Counted from the first letter of the stretch, positions 8,503 through 17,080 are shown. The stretch is 64,000 nt of DNA from Maricaulis parjimensis (GCF_016817355.1 NZ_JADOTT010000003.1:1-64000), one strand, 5' to 3'. Numbers and translations: made by a program. Notes: generated by a model from the letters alone, not told the origin.

Positions 8503-10175
8503 ACACGCTGCTTCAGGCTCTCATGACCGGGGCCGGGCTCTCCCTCCTGTCCGGCCTGGCGGCCTGGCTGCTTGTGCGGGCCTTGCGTCACCAGATCGCG
8601 GGCGCCGAGGTCAGTGTCTGGCGGATGGCGCGCCTGGTCGCGCTTCTGCCCCTGGGTCTGGCTCCGCTGATCTATCTCGTCCCCCAATCCCTGGATCAGC
8701 CGGCCGGACCCGGACTCTTCTTGCCGCCGGTAGCGCAGTCTGCATCCGCTGTCGTCGAAGCCAGTCCTGCCGGTTTCTCGGCGCCGGGTTTTGAACTGCC
8801 GATGACGGATCTGGCGCTGGCCGTCTATCTGGCCGGACTGGCGACCATGCTGATTGCCTGCATCAGCCGGCATCTCGCCCGCCGCGCGCTTCTGGCGCGC
8901 AGCCGCGAGGCGAGCCATGAGGAGCGCCGACCCTTCGAGGCGATGGCCCGCCGGATTGGCGTGCGTGCGCCGGAATTGCGGATCGGCCCGGCGGGTGTGT
9001 CTCCCTTCCTCACTGGCTGGCGCGGCGTGGTCGTCCTGCCCGACGATCCGACTGTCACGGCTGAGGGGCTGACATATGCCATGGCGCACGAGCTGTGCCA
9101 TCTGCGGCGCGGGGATGAACGCGACCGGCTGATCGGATCAGCGCTGCTGGCACTGGCCTGGTTTCACTGGCCGCTGCGCCAGATCGAGCGGGAATTGGAT
9201 GCGGCGCGGGAAATGGCCTGCGACCGGGACACGTTGAAGGCGCTGGGGGGCGCACAGCGCAAGGCCTATGCGGCCGCGCTGATCGACATGATGCGGACTG
9301 CGGCCCCTGCCGTCTCCGCGTTCGGACCGTCCAACAGGAGACTTCGTGAAATGCGTATCAAAGCCATCATGACCCAGTCGGCCGCGCGGAAGGGGCGGGC
9401 TGTCTGGCTGGCCGCCACCGTGCTGGCCACCGCCGTGCCGATTGCCGGTGCCCAGGCCCTCGTCACCGAACGCCGTACGGCCCTTGCGCCGCATGCCGTT
9501 CACCTGACCGAGCCGGAATTGCATGCCCACGCGCCGCACGAACCGCGCCCGGAACTGGCCGCAGAGCCGGCGGTTGAGCCCGTGGCCGAGCCGGCCCCGC
9601 TGGCCCATGCCGAACCGGCGCCGGTGCAGGCACCGCATCCCGCACATGCGCCCAGCGCCCCGCACGCGGTGCATGCCGAAAATGTCGTGTTTGGCCCCAG
9701 CACCGTCTCGGCACCGCAAGATGCCCATGCCGGCCATGCCTCCTTCGGAGCGGCTGATGCGGTGGCGCCGAGCCTGACGCACGCCGTGGCCCAAGGCCGG
9801 ATTTCCTCGGCCTATGGCCCCCGGCCCTCGCGCCCGGCTGGAGCGCCGCATTTCCACCATGGCTATGACATTGCCGCCGAGCGTGGCACGCCGATTGTCG
9901 CGCCGGGTGCCGGTGTCGTGGTCCATGCCGAAGCCGGTTTCCGGGGCCAGGAGGCCTGGGGCAATACGGTCGCGATCGATCACGGCAATGGCTGGCAGAC
10001 CGTCTATGCTCATATGGAAGGCTTTGATGTCAGCGTGGGCGATCAGGTGATGGCGGGCGAGCAGATCGGCCGTGTCGGTGCGACCGGCCGGGCGACCGGT
10101 CCCCACGTGCATGTCGAGCTGCACCATAATGGCGAGCGGGTTGACCCCAGCGGCTATGTGCCGGGTCTGAACTGA
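8499..10175 (+). CDS. M56 (BlaR1-type) membrane metallopeptidase fused to M23 peptidoglycan endopeptidase domain
   Basis: 558 residues. Membrane helices at about 5-25, 45-62 and 105-122 precede the M56 zinc site HELCH (197-201), with the EMACDRD segment near 238-244. A further membrane helix at about 302-322 leads to a His/Ala/Pro/Glu-rich linker (330-430) and then an M23/LytM domain (about 434-550) with HHGYD (H454, D457) and HVHVE (H536, H538). The predicted topology puts the M56 site in the cytoplasm and M23 in the periplasm. In BlaR1 the outer domain is a beta-lactam-binding sensor; here it is replaced by a potential wall hydrolase or muropeptide sensor. Co-transcribed with the BlaI-type gene. 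Confidence 0.9.
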   Translation: MNTLLQALMTGAGLSLLSGLAAWLLVRALRHQIAGAEVSVWRMARLVALLPLGLAPLIYLVPQSLDQPAGPGLFLPPVAQSASAVVEASPAGFSAPGFELPMTDLALAVYLAGLATMLIACISRHLARRALLARSREASHEERRPFEAMARRIGVRAPELRIGPAGVSPFLTGWRGVVVLPDDPTVTAEGLTYAMAHELCHLRRGDERDRLIGSALLALAWFHWPLRQIERELDAAREMACDRDTLKALGGAQRKAYAAALIDMMRTAAPAVSAFGPSNRRLREMRIKAIMTQSAARKGRAVWLAATVLATAVPIAGAQALVTERRTALAPHAVHLTEPELHAHAPHEPRPELAAEPAVEPVAEPAPLAHAEPAPVQAPHPAHAPSAPHAVHAENVVFGPSTVSAPQDAHAGHASFGAADAVAPSLTHAVAQGRISSAYGPRPSRPAGAPHFHHGYDIAAERGTPIVAPGAGVVVHAEAGFRGQEAWGNTVAIDHGNGWQTVYAHMEGFDVSVGDQVMAGEQIGRVGATGRATGPHVHVELHHNGERVDPSGYVPGLN

Positions 10176-10196
10176 TCCGGTCTGCAGCGATGAGGA

Positions 10197-10223
10197 GGGC
10201 GGTCCCGCCGGGCCGCCCTTTTT
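10197..10223 (+). terminator. Rho-independent terminator of the blaI-M56/M23 operon
   Basis: GGGCGG (10197-10202) pairs with CCGCCC (10213-10218), followed by TTTTT, 21 bp after the stop codon. Confidence 0.75.
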
Positions 10224-10294
10224 GCGCAGATTTCTATTTTGTCTGTCTTTGCAACGAATTGGGGAAATGGGGACTGCAGGACTCTGCTTGCAAT

Positions 10295-10309
10295 TGAGAA
10301 TATTTCGCA
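10295..10309 (+). promoter_or_regulatory. Fur-like 7-1-7 box upstream of the TonB receptor
   Basis: TGAGAATATTTCGCA matches the Fur 7-1-7 pattern TGATAATnATTATCA at 10 of 14 positions. It lies 40 bp upstream of the receptor start, inside a larger inverted repeat TTGAGAAT (10294-10301) / ATTCTCAA (10326-10333), and directly follows CTTGCAATTG, a 10-mer also present in the operator upstream of the peroxidase-exbBD-tonB operon. Iron control is inference. Confidence 0.45.
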
Positions 10310-10348
10310 ATAATAGATGCGACGCATTCTCAAAAGCGGGGTTCAGTT

Positions 10349-12847
10349 ATGAGTTCAATTTCCCGGGTGGCGATGATGGCTGCCCTGGTCGGTTTTTCTG
10401 CGCCGGCCTTCGCCCAGACCAATGATCCGGCCAGCGAAACCGTGCAGCTCGCACCGGTTGATGTGGTCGACACGCAGGCACCGGCACCGGCCTATACCGG
10501 TTTTGATCCGGTCGACACCGGCGTCTCCGTGATCGGCGAAACCGGCATTGCGGCGCATGAAAGCGGTTCCGGGGATGCGATGGATATTGTCCGCCTTCTG
10601 CCCAATGTCCGTTTCGATATCGATCAGGGCGAGGTGGACCGGGATAATTATCTGGACCTGCGCCCCTCGGAGATCTCGATTGCCGGCGGGCAGCCCTATG
10701 ACAATCTCTTCCGGCTGGACGGTGTGCGCATTTCCAACGTCACCGACACCTCCAATGACAACCCCTACAACTATAATGAGATCGCCGGTGCCGGTTCGCA
10801 GACGGTGTTCCTGGATCCGGGCCTGATCGGTGCGATCGAGCTGCGCGACTCCAATGTCTCCGCGCGCTATGGCGACTTTTCTGGCGGTGTCGTGGATGTC
10901 CAGGTCCGGGATCCGGGCGAGGAATTCGGTGTCACCCTGCGCGCCGGCTATCGCAGCGATGATCTGGTCGACTACATCTATGAGGACGGGATTGATGTGA
11001 CCGGTGCGGACGCTCCGCCGACTTTCCTGCGCACGCGTATCCAGGCCAGCGTCGACATTCCCGTCAATGAGCGTTTCGGCCTTCTGGTCTCGCTGGCGCG
11101 CCAGGAAGCGGAGGTCGATTACAATGTTTCCGAAGGCTATGGCGGTGGCATTCGCGGCATGGAATCCAGCTCGGACAATGTGCTGGTCAAAGGCGTTTAT
11201 GATTTCTCCGACACGCTGAGCCTGAACTCGACCCTGATCTGGAGTCCCTATGAGAGCCAGGCCTCCAATCAGAACGGGATCGACAATCTGATCACCACGC
11301 ATGGCGGCGGCCTGACGGCCCGGACCGAGCTGGCGGGCGAGACCGGCGAGACGGACTGGTCCATCCAGCTGGCTTATCTGGACGCGGACATGAGCCGCGA
11401 GGCACCGGCAGCCAATTTCTCCTTCGACTCCGATGCGCCCTCGATCGACTACTGCACCAATACGAATTGTTCCTCCGGCGGGTTTGGCGATCTGGAGCAA
11501 CACCAGCGTGACCTTCAGCTGGAGGGTGACTTCACACGCCCCTTCCTCGGCGGCACGCTGAGCGGTGGCGCGGAATGGTCCTTCACGGAGGCCCGTCGCC
11601 AGCGCACGGAAGACGCCTATGCCTATTCGCGCGGCACCTATAATGCGAATGTTGTCTGTGCCGATGCGGCCAATGACCCGGCCTGTATCGATGGCGAGAT
11701 CGCTTTGCCGACGCGCTTTGTCTATGCCGCCTATGATGCCCAGGCAGAGATCATGCAGACTTCAGCCTGGCTGGAGCAGGAGCGCGACTTCGGTCCGGTG
11801 ACCCTGCGCGGAGGTCTGCGCTGGACGCATGATGATTTCCTGGACAATCACGATGTGGCCGGACGTCTGAGCGCGGCCTGGCAGATCGTCGAAGACTGGA
11901 CGCTGACGGGTGGTCTGAACCGCTATTATGCCGGCGACTTCGTGGGTTATGCCCTGCGTGAAGCCTATCCGGATCTGATCCGGGAGACCCGGGACCCGGT
12001 CGTCTCCGGAACGGACCTCATCTACTCGCCGGACGATTGGACGCTGAACCGCGTGACCCGCCTGTCCAGCTATCGCCAGGCCGATCTGGAAACGCCTTAC
12101 AGTGACGAGGCCACGCTGGCCCTGACTTTCCCGGCTTTCACTGGTGTGGGCCGGATCAAGGCCGTCCAGCGCTGGCACCGCGACCAGATCGTCCGCCAGC
12201 CGGTCATCTCGCTGGACGAGACCGCCGATGGCGACACCTTCACACGCCGCGTCTACTTCCCGTCGAATGAGGGCAACACCGATTATCTCGGCCTGTCGGC
12301 TGAATGGTCAGGCAGCTGGCGCAATCATGCGCTCACCCTGAATGTGAACTGGTCCGACACGACGACCCGCGCGGAAGGCTATGGCGATTATTTCGACGAG
12401 CTGGATACCGAGGAGTTGCTGACGGATCTTGTGATCTATGAGGATGAGATCCTGGCTCTGGCTGAGGTGAATGCGATCAGTACGCGGGCCAATTTCGCCA
12501 CGCCGTTGACGGCCAATGCCAGCCTGGTCTCGTCCTGGTTCAATGATGCGCTGACGACAACGCTGTGGCTGTCCTGGCGTGATGAGTACGAGACGATTGC
12601 TGATACCGGCGTGAACGAAACGCGGGACGGCGTCCGCTATGACGTCTATGGCGAACAGGTGCGTGAGGCCTTCCTGACGACGGACCTCAACATCCTCTAC
12701 ACCCTGCCGGAAACGGAATACGGGCAGGTGGGTCTGGAAGCCCGTATCACCAATCTGTTCAGCGAGTTGCCCTATACGGACTATTCCTCGTCCTCGCCCT
12801 GGCAACAGGGCCGCAGCATCTGGCTGGGTGTGAATTACACCTATTGA
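10349..12847 (+). CDS. TonB-dependent outer-membrane receptor
   Basis: 832 residues with signal peptide ending AFA|QT. Residues of about 60-190 form the plug domain (DIVRLLPNVRFDIDQGEVDR, LDGVRISNV, LRDSNVSARYGDFSGGVVDV), the rest a 22-strand-type barrel ending in the aromatic residues NYTY. It imports a scarce ligand across the outer membrane using TonB energy. The exbB-exbD-tonB genes immediately downstream on the opposite strand are natural partners. Ligand unknown; the Fur-like box suggests an iron chelate or haem. A strong terminator follows. Confidence 0.93.
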   Translation: MSSISRVAMMAALVGFSAPAFAQTNDPASETVQLAPVDVVDTQAPAPAYTGFDPVDTGVSVIGETGIAAHESGSGDAMDIVRLLPNVRFDIDQGEVDRDNYLDLRPSEISIAGGQPYDNLFRLDGVRISNVTDTSNDNPYNYNEIAGAGSQTVFLDPGLIGAIELRDSNVSARYGDFSGGVVDVQVRDPGEEFGVTLRAGYRSDDLVDYIYEDGIDVTGADAPPTFLRTRIQASVDIPVNERFGLLVSLARQEAEVDYNVSEGYGGGIRGMESSSDNVLVKGVYDFSDTLSLNSTLIWSPYESQASNQNGIDNLITTHGGGLTARTELAGETGETDWSIQLAYLDADMSREAPAANFSFDSDAPSIDYCTNTNCSSGGFGDLEQHQRDLQLEGDFTRPFLGGTLSGGAEWSFTEARRQRTEDAYAYSRGTYNANVVCADAANDPACIDGEIALPTRFVYAAYDAQAEIMQTSAWLEQERDFGPVTLRGGLRWTHDDFLDNHDVAGRLSAAWQIVEDWTLTGGLNRYYAGDFVGYALREAYPDLIRETRDPVVSGTDLIYSPDDWTLNRVTRLSSYRQADLETPYSDEATLALTFPAFTGVGRIKAVQRWHRDQIVRQPVISLDETADGDTFTRRVYFPSNEGNTDYLGLSAEWSGSWRNHALTLNVNWSDTTTRAEGYGDYFDELDTEELLTDLVIYEDEILALAEVNAISTRANFATPLTANASLVSSWFNDALTTTLWLSWRDEYETIADTGVNETRDGVRYDVYGEQVREAFLTTDLNILYTLPETEYGQVGLEARITNLFSELPYTDYSSSSPWQQGRSIWLGVNYTY

Positions 12848-12871
12848 GCCAGGCGGTTATCGCGACAATCG

Positions 12872-12900
12872 GGCCCGGACGTTCGCGTCCGGGCCTTTTT
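12872..12900 (+). terminator. Rho-independent terminator with UUCG tetraloop
   Basis: GGCCCGGACG / CGTCCGGGCC perfect 10-bp stem with TTCG loop, then TTTTT. It ends the TonB receptor transcript and separates it from the convergent tonB gene. Confidence 0.9.
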
Positions 12901-12907
12901 GTTCGGA

Positions 12908-13642
12908 TCAGCGCAGGGAGAAGCGGATTTCCGTGGCGAAGCGCCGTGTCTGCCAGGGCGCTTCCTGCGGAGCAGGCGGGAAGGGCGAAGCCCGTGTGAT
13001 CTGCTCCAGGGCGGCCCTGTCCAGGCGACGGGAGCCGGACGAATGGGTCAAACGCGCGTCCAGCACGCGGCCGAGCCGATCGATCTCGAACACAACACCC
13101 ACCACGCCTTCCACGCCGCGCTGGCGGGACATGGCCGGATAGCGCTTCGCCCGTTCCAGGGCGGCCAGAACAAGGCCGTCATACCGGGCGGCACCGGAAA
13201 AGCCGGGATCGGCCTGGGCGTCCTGTGTCTGGGGCGTGTCGCTGTCTTCGGTTTCACCCGTGATGCCGGACGCGCCCTGCACGGTTTCGACCTGTGCGGG
13301 GGCCGGCTCATTGACCGGCTCGGCCGGGGCAGGCGTTACGGGTTCAGGGGCGGCGGGTATGGCGGGGCGGATGTTTTCCCGGCGTCGAGGCTGGATCGGC
13401 TCCGGTCTCACTTCAGTCGGCGGCTCCGGCATTTCCACGGGCTCGGGCACGACCGGCTCGGCGGCAGCCTGACCGGCACTGGCGCCTCTGGATCCCAGGG
13501 CGATCCGCATCTGCCCGGCTTCAACAGTGTCGTCGCGTGTCGAGCTGGACCAGCCCACCCAGACCGCCGCGCCGACGGCGCCGTGCAGGGCCAGAGAGGC
13601 GAGGACCACGCCGCCCAGGGAGGAGCGTGAGAGGGCCGTCAC
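12908..13642 (-). CDS. tonB: TonB family energy-transducing protein
   Basis: 244 residues: one N-terminal membrane anchor (about 10-30), a Pro/Glu-rich periplasm-spanning region (60-135), and the C-terminal TonB domain (150-244) with GVEGVVGVVFEIDRLGRVLD and the final ATEIRFSLR strand. It carries proton-motive energy from ExbB-ExbD to outer-membrane receptors. Its start overlaps the exbD stop by 4 bp (13639-13642), making it the last gene of the peroxidase-exbB-exbD-tonB operon. Confidence 0.92.
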   Translation of the reverse strand: MTALSRSSLGGVVLASLALHGAVGAAVWVGWSSSTRDDTVEAGQMRIALGSRGASAGQAAAEPVVPEPVEMPEPPTEVRPEPIQPRRRENIRPAIPAAPEPVTPAPAEPVNEPAPAQVETVQGASGITGETEDSDTPQTQDAQADPGFSGAARYDGLVLAALERAKRYPAMSRQRGVEGVVGVVFEIDRLGRVLDARLTHSSGSRRLDRAALEQITRASPFPPAPQEAPWQTRRFATEIRFSLR

Positions 13643-14073
13643 GGCGTCGCGCTGTCCGGGTGGATCGCCAGATCGACATGGCCGGCCCCGGCCTCGCGCG
13701 CCAGGTCGAAAGTGGTGATCAGGGTCTGGGCCGGAAGGTCACGGTTGACCAGGAGAATGAGCGGCGGCGCGTCCGCACCGTCGAAACGGCCATTCAGGGC
13801 GGCGCGAACGCTGTCGGCATTGGCCAGGACCTGACCGTCCAGCACCCAGCCCGCCTGCGTCACACCGAGTTCGATCCGGTGCGGATCGGGATCCGCGGCC
13901 GTGGCGCTGTTGGCGGAGGGCAGGTCGACCTCCAGCGTGAAGGGCGCGGCATTCGCGGTCAGCAGCAAAAAGGCCACGAGCATGAAGACGACATCGACCA
14001 GCGGGGTGAGAACGGACCCGTTCTCCTCTTCGCTGTCCGGCTGGTCGTCTCCGGTCTCGTCGGCGGAAATCAT
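13639..14073 (-). CDS. exbD: ExbD/TolR biopolymer transport protein
   Basis: 144 residues with one membrane helix (about 22-42, LTPLVDVVFMLVAFLLLTANA in the order L-T-P to A) that contains the conserved proton-carrying aspartate D27, followed by a periplasmic domain. The acidic N-terminus (DETGDDQPDSEEENGS) is cytoplasmic. The start at 14073 overlaps the exbB stop by ATGA. Gene order exbB-exbD-tonB and tight overlaps identify it as the TonB-linked form rather than TolR, whose partners tolA/tolB are absent. Confidence 0.9.
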   Translation of the reverse strand: MISADETGDDQPDSEEENGSVLTPLVDVVFMLVAFLLLTANAAPFTLEVDLPSANSATAADPDPHRIELGVTQAGWVLDGQVLANADSVRAALNGRFDGADAPPLILLVNRDLPAQTLITTFDLAREAGAGHVDLAIHPDSATP

Positions 14074-14711
14074 GGCGCTGTGCGCTCCGGATCGTGGAGT
14101 TCCACCGCGATGGAGAGGCGCGTCAGCAGGGCGCCGGCCTGACGGGCGCGATCCGCGGTCCAGGATTTCAGCCAGGCGCTTGCCAGGATGCAGGGCATGG
14201 CAATGGTCAGGCCGACGGCCGTGGTGATCATGGCCTGCCACAGCCCGCCCGCGACAATGGAGGGGTCGACGGGTCCGTCATGCGTCTCCAGTCCCTGGAA
14301 GGCCGCCATCATGCCGATCACGGTTCCCAGCAGGCCCAGCATGGGGGCAAGGGCGGCCAAGGTGACCAGACCGCTGCGGCGTCGGGAGAGGGGGCGCAGC
14401 GCATCGCGCAGAGCCTGGCTGGCGGCTTCATCGCGCAGGGCTTTGGGGGCATCGCGCAGGTTCAGCACGGTTTCGATCGCGGACAGGAAGAAAGGGCGGC
14501 TGCCCGCCAACAGCGTGGCGGCAGTCTCAACATCGCCCGCATTGAGCCGGGTCTCGACCTGGCGTCGCAGGGCGGGCGGGACACGCCGGGTCGTCGCCGC
14601 CATGACAAGCCGGTCCAGGATCAGGGCGAGGCCGATGACGGAACAGGCCGCCAGCGGTACCAGGGTCCACACAAGCAAGCCATTATCCGGAGACAGCAGG
14701 TCGGTGATCAT
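14070..14711 (-). CDS. exbB: MotA/TolQ/ExbB proton-channel protein
   Basis: 213 residues, three membrane helices at about 12-35, 112-135 and 148-172. The central helix block APMLGLLGTVIGMMAAFQGL and the third helix region GGLWQAMITTAVGLTIAMP are diagnostic of the family. With ExbD it forms the inner-membrane proton channel that powers TonB. The peroxidase gene ends 15 bp upstream. Confidence 0.92.
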   Translation of the reverse strand: MITDLLSPDNGLLVWTLVPLAACSVIGLALILDRLVMAATTRRVPPALRRQVETRLNAGDVETAATLLAGSRPFFLSAIETVLNLRDAPKALRDEAASQALRDALRPLSRRRSGLVTLAALAPMLGLLGTVIGMMAAFQGLETHDGPVDPSIVAGGLWQAMITTAVGLTIAMPCILASAWLKSWTADRARQAGALLTRLSIAVELHDPERTAP

Positions 14712-14726
14712 GGGGGTGTCTCCCGG

Positions 14727-15881
14727 TCAGAGGCTTTCCAGGAAGGCGGCGAGCGCATCGCGTTCTTCCGGGCTCAGATCCAGCGGGTGCAGGCGCGGAT
14801 CGGTTTTGGGAAAAAGCGGGTCGCCGACATGCTCGCCCCGCGGCTGGGGCCGGGCGCCGCCGGCCGCATAGATATTCACAATGCCCCGCAGATGCGGGAA
14901 CAGGCCGTTATGCATGTAGGGCGCGGTCTCGCCGACATGGCGCAGGCTGGGTGTGCGGAAATCGCCGATATGATCCGGGTCTCCGGTAACGGCATAGCGG
15001 CCCAGATCCTCGAAGCGGCGGCCATAATAGGTCAGGCCGATATTGTGGAATTCATCATCGGTGAGGCGTGGCCCCATATGGCAGTTCGCGCAGCGCGCCC
15101 TGGTGCGGAACAGGTGGAGGCCGAAGACCTGCTGATCGGTCAGCCGGTCATGATCGCCGCGCAGGAAGCGGTCGAATTGTGTCTGCCGGTAGAGCGTGAC
15201 CTGGAAGGCGGCAAGCGCCTCGGCCATGGCCTCCAGCGAAACCGCGTCTTCGCCCAGGACATCGCGGAAATCATGGCGATAATCCGGGTCGGCATTCATC
15301 CGGTTGAGCAGGCTGATCGCATCGGCGGCCATCTCGTCCGGATTGAGGATGGGCAGGATGGCCTGTTCGGCCAGGGAAGAGGCGACGCCATCCCACATGA
15401 GCGGCGACTGGCCGGCCTTGTCGAGCAGGGTGGGCGTGTTGCGGGTTCCGGCCGTGCGGTCATGGCCGAATGAGGTGCGCAAATGATCGGCAAAACGCAT
15501 TTGCGGGCTGTGGCAGGTGGCACAGCTGATTTGGCCGGATGCACTCAGGCCGGGATCATTGAACAGGCGTTCGCCCAGTGCGGCCAGTTCCGGGTCAACC
15601 GGATGCGTCTCGTCCGGGCGCGGCAGGGGGGCGAGTTCGACATAGTCGATATCCGCGTCCACATGCGCGGCCGGCCAATCCGCGCTGGGACCTTCATAAA
15701 CCCCGCGCAAGGCGGCGCCCTGTGCGCAGACCTGCGGGCCGCAGGAGACCGGCGGTTCGGCGGGCTGTTCCGGCGCGGCATCGCTTTGGGGAGCGCCGAT
15801 GGCCGGGCCGGCCAGGATCAATGCAGCCAAGGCCATCACAGCGAAGCCGGGGAACAGATATGTGAACACACGCGTCTGCAT
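14727..15881 (-). CDS. Di-haem cytochrome c peroxidase (CcpA/MauG family)
   Basis: 384 residues, secreted (hydrophobic leader at 5-28). Two c-type haem sites: CATCH in ASGQISCATCHSP and CANCH in CANCHMGP. The order of motifs, the FNDPGLSASG start of the domain and TPSLRHVGETAPYMHNG near the end fit bacterial di-haem peroxidases and MauG-like oxidases. It probably acts in the periplasm, reducing peroxide or oxidising a substrate. As first gene of an operon with exbB-exbD-tonB it hints at a link between redox chemistry and uptake of a metal complex. A perfect 11-bp inverted repeat lies just upstream. Confidence 0.9.
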   Translation of the reverse strand: MQTRVFTYLFPGFAVMALAALILAGPAIGAPQSDAAPEQPAEPPVSCGPQVCAQGAALRGVYEGPSADWPAAHVDADIDYVELAPLPRPDETHPVDPELAALGERLFNDPGLSASGQISCATCHSPQMRFADHLRTSFGHDRTAGTRNTPTLLDKAGQSPLMWDGVASSLAEQAILPILNPDEMAADAISLLNRMNADPDYRHDFRDVLGEDAVSLEAMAEALAAFQVTLYRQTQFDRFLRGDHDRLTDQQVFGLHLFRTRARCANCHMGPRLTDDEFHNIGLTYYGRRFEDLGRYAVTGDPDHIGDFRTPSLRHVGETAPYMHNGLFPHLRGIVNIYAAGGARPQPRGEHVGDPLFPKTDPRLHPLDLSPEERDALAAFLESL

Positions 15882-15893
15882 GGGTCCGGTATA

Positions 15894-15920
15894 AGCAATT
15901 GCAACTTACTTGCAATTGCT
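15894..15920 (-). promoter_or_regulatory. Perfect 11-5-11 inverted repeat, likely operator of the peroxidase-exbBD-tonB operon
   Basis: AGCAATTGCAA (15894-15904), 5-bp spacer CTTAC, TTGCAATTGCT (15910-15920), located 13-39 bp upstream of the peroxidase start. The AT-rich arms and lack of a U-tract argue for protein binding rather than termination. CTTGCAATTG recurs at 10287-10296 upstream of the TonB receptor, suggesting a shared regulator. Confidence 0.6.
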
Positions 15921-16045
15921 GCCTGCAGGTGTGCGACAATCGGGCACGTGCGGCCTGGCAGGCCCGGACGGCCATGTTTTCAATATGATTGGCCTGCCGT
16001 GCCGACGATCCGCTAGTCTTCGACGAAATAGCCGGGGAGGCTTGC

Positions 16046-16759
16046 ATGCGGTTCATGGCAGGGGTGATGGTGGCAGCCGGGATAATGACGGCGCCGGCCT
16101 CCGCCCAGGATTTCATTGAATTCCACACCGAGAATGTCCAGCTCCTGCGCGGCTTCGACTATGAGCTGGGCGATCGCGAGCGGACCATCATCACGCTCGA
16201 ACACGCCAATCGCTGGCGCTATGGCGATCTCTTTGTCTTCGCGGATTTCACCATCGGAGATGATGGCCAGCGCAGCGCCTATGGCGAGATCTCCCCGCGT
16301 CTTTCCCTGTCGCGGATGACGGGACAGGACTGGTCTTTCGGCCTGGTGCGCGATGTCTATCTGGCCGGCAATGTGGAGCTGGGCGATGAGGGGCTGGACC
16401 GGCTTCTTTATGGCGCGGCGGTGGATCTGGACCTGCCCGGTTTCACCTTCTTCAAACTGCACGCCTATCACCGCGATGACCCGCAACGTCCGGGCTCGAC
16501 CTGGCAGGTCAATTTCGCCTGGAACCGGCCCTTCCAGATCGGCGATCAGCGCTTCCTGACGGAAGGCTTTGCGGATCTCGCCGGGGCGGAGGGTTTCGGC
16601 ACAGAGCACCAGCTCGTCGTGCCCCGTCTTCTCTGGCAGGTGCCGGCCTGGGAGCATGTCTGGGTCGGTGTGGAATACCAGTACTGGCACAACAAGTTCG
16701 GCGTGCCGGGTGTGACGGAAAGTGTCTCGCAATTGCAGGTGAAGTTTGTTTTGCCGTGA
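16046..16759 (+). CDS. Tsx-like nucleoside-specific channel / DUF5020-type outer-membrane protein
   Basis: 237 residues with signal peptide ending ASA|QDF. The mature part is rich in amphipathic beta strands with alternating aromatic residues (FADFTIGDD, YGEISPRLSLSRM, VGVEYQYWHNKFGV) and ends in VKFVLP, consistent with a 12-strand barrel like Tsx. Such proteins let nucleosides or other small solutes cross the outer membrane. ATG 16046 has GGGGAGG at 16034-16040. It is divergent from the peroxidase operon and monocistronic. Confidence 0.7.
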   Translation: MRFMAGVMVAAGIMTAPASAQDFIEFHTENVQLLRGFDYELGDRERTIITLEHANRWRYGDLFVFADFTIGDDGQRSAYGEISPRLSLSRMTGQDWSFGLVRDVYLAGNVELGDEGLDRLLYGAAVDLDLPGFTFFKLHAYHRDDPQRPGSTWQVNFAWNRPFQIGDQRFLTEGFADLAGAEGFGTEHQLVVPRLLWQVPAWEHVWVGVEYQYWHNKFGVPGVTESVSQLQVKFVLP

Positions 16760-16770
16760 GGTGACCGCCT

Positions 16771-16910
16771 TTCTTCCCCATTTCATGGGGAAGTGGGCCG
16801 ATGCAAAGCATCGGGTCGAAGGGGTGAATCCCGGTCTGACCTGACGAACCTCGCCCCCACCCCCTCCGTCAGCCTGCGGCTGACACCTCCCCCATCAAGG
16901 GGGAGGAGGG
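16771..16910 (+). repeat. Dispersed intergenic palindromic repeat, copy B
   Basis: Same plan as copies A (55-208) and C (24931-25060): CTTCCCCA/TGGGGAAG hairpin, GTGGGCCGATGC..AGCATCGGGTCGAAGGGG block, variable middle, then CCCCTCCGTC with a CAGCCTGCGGCTG hairpin and a CTCCCCC/GGGGGAG tail. This copy starts 11 bp after the channel gene and may stabilise its mRNA end. Confidence 0.8.
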
Positions 16911-16957
16911 CCACAGTGGCGCGCGGTCTGCGTCTTAAATCTCATGACAGCCAGCGG

Positions 16958-17036
16958 GCCTCAGGGGTTCAGCCGGGTCAAGGGCGCGAAGCGCCATCCC
17001 ACGGTTTCACCCTTGACCCGGCTGAACCCCTGAGGC
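16958..17036. repeat. Perfect 27-bp inverted repeat with 25-bp spacer
   Basis: Arms 16958-16984 and 17010-17036 are exact reverse complements (GCCTCAGGGGTTCAGCCGGG at the outer side). The spacer has its own small GGCGC/GCGCC hairpin at 16983-16995. No coding frame. It follows repeat copy B directly, so 16760-17143 is an accumulation site of palindromic elements. Confidence 0.9.
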
Positions 17037-17080
17037 GGACTCTCGGCAAGAGATTTTGGTGGGGAAAGTGGGGGAGCCCC

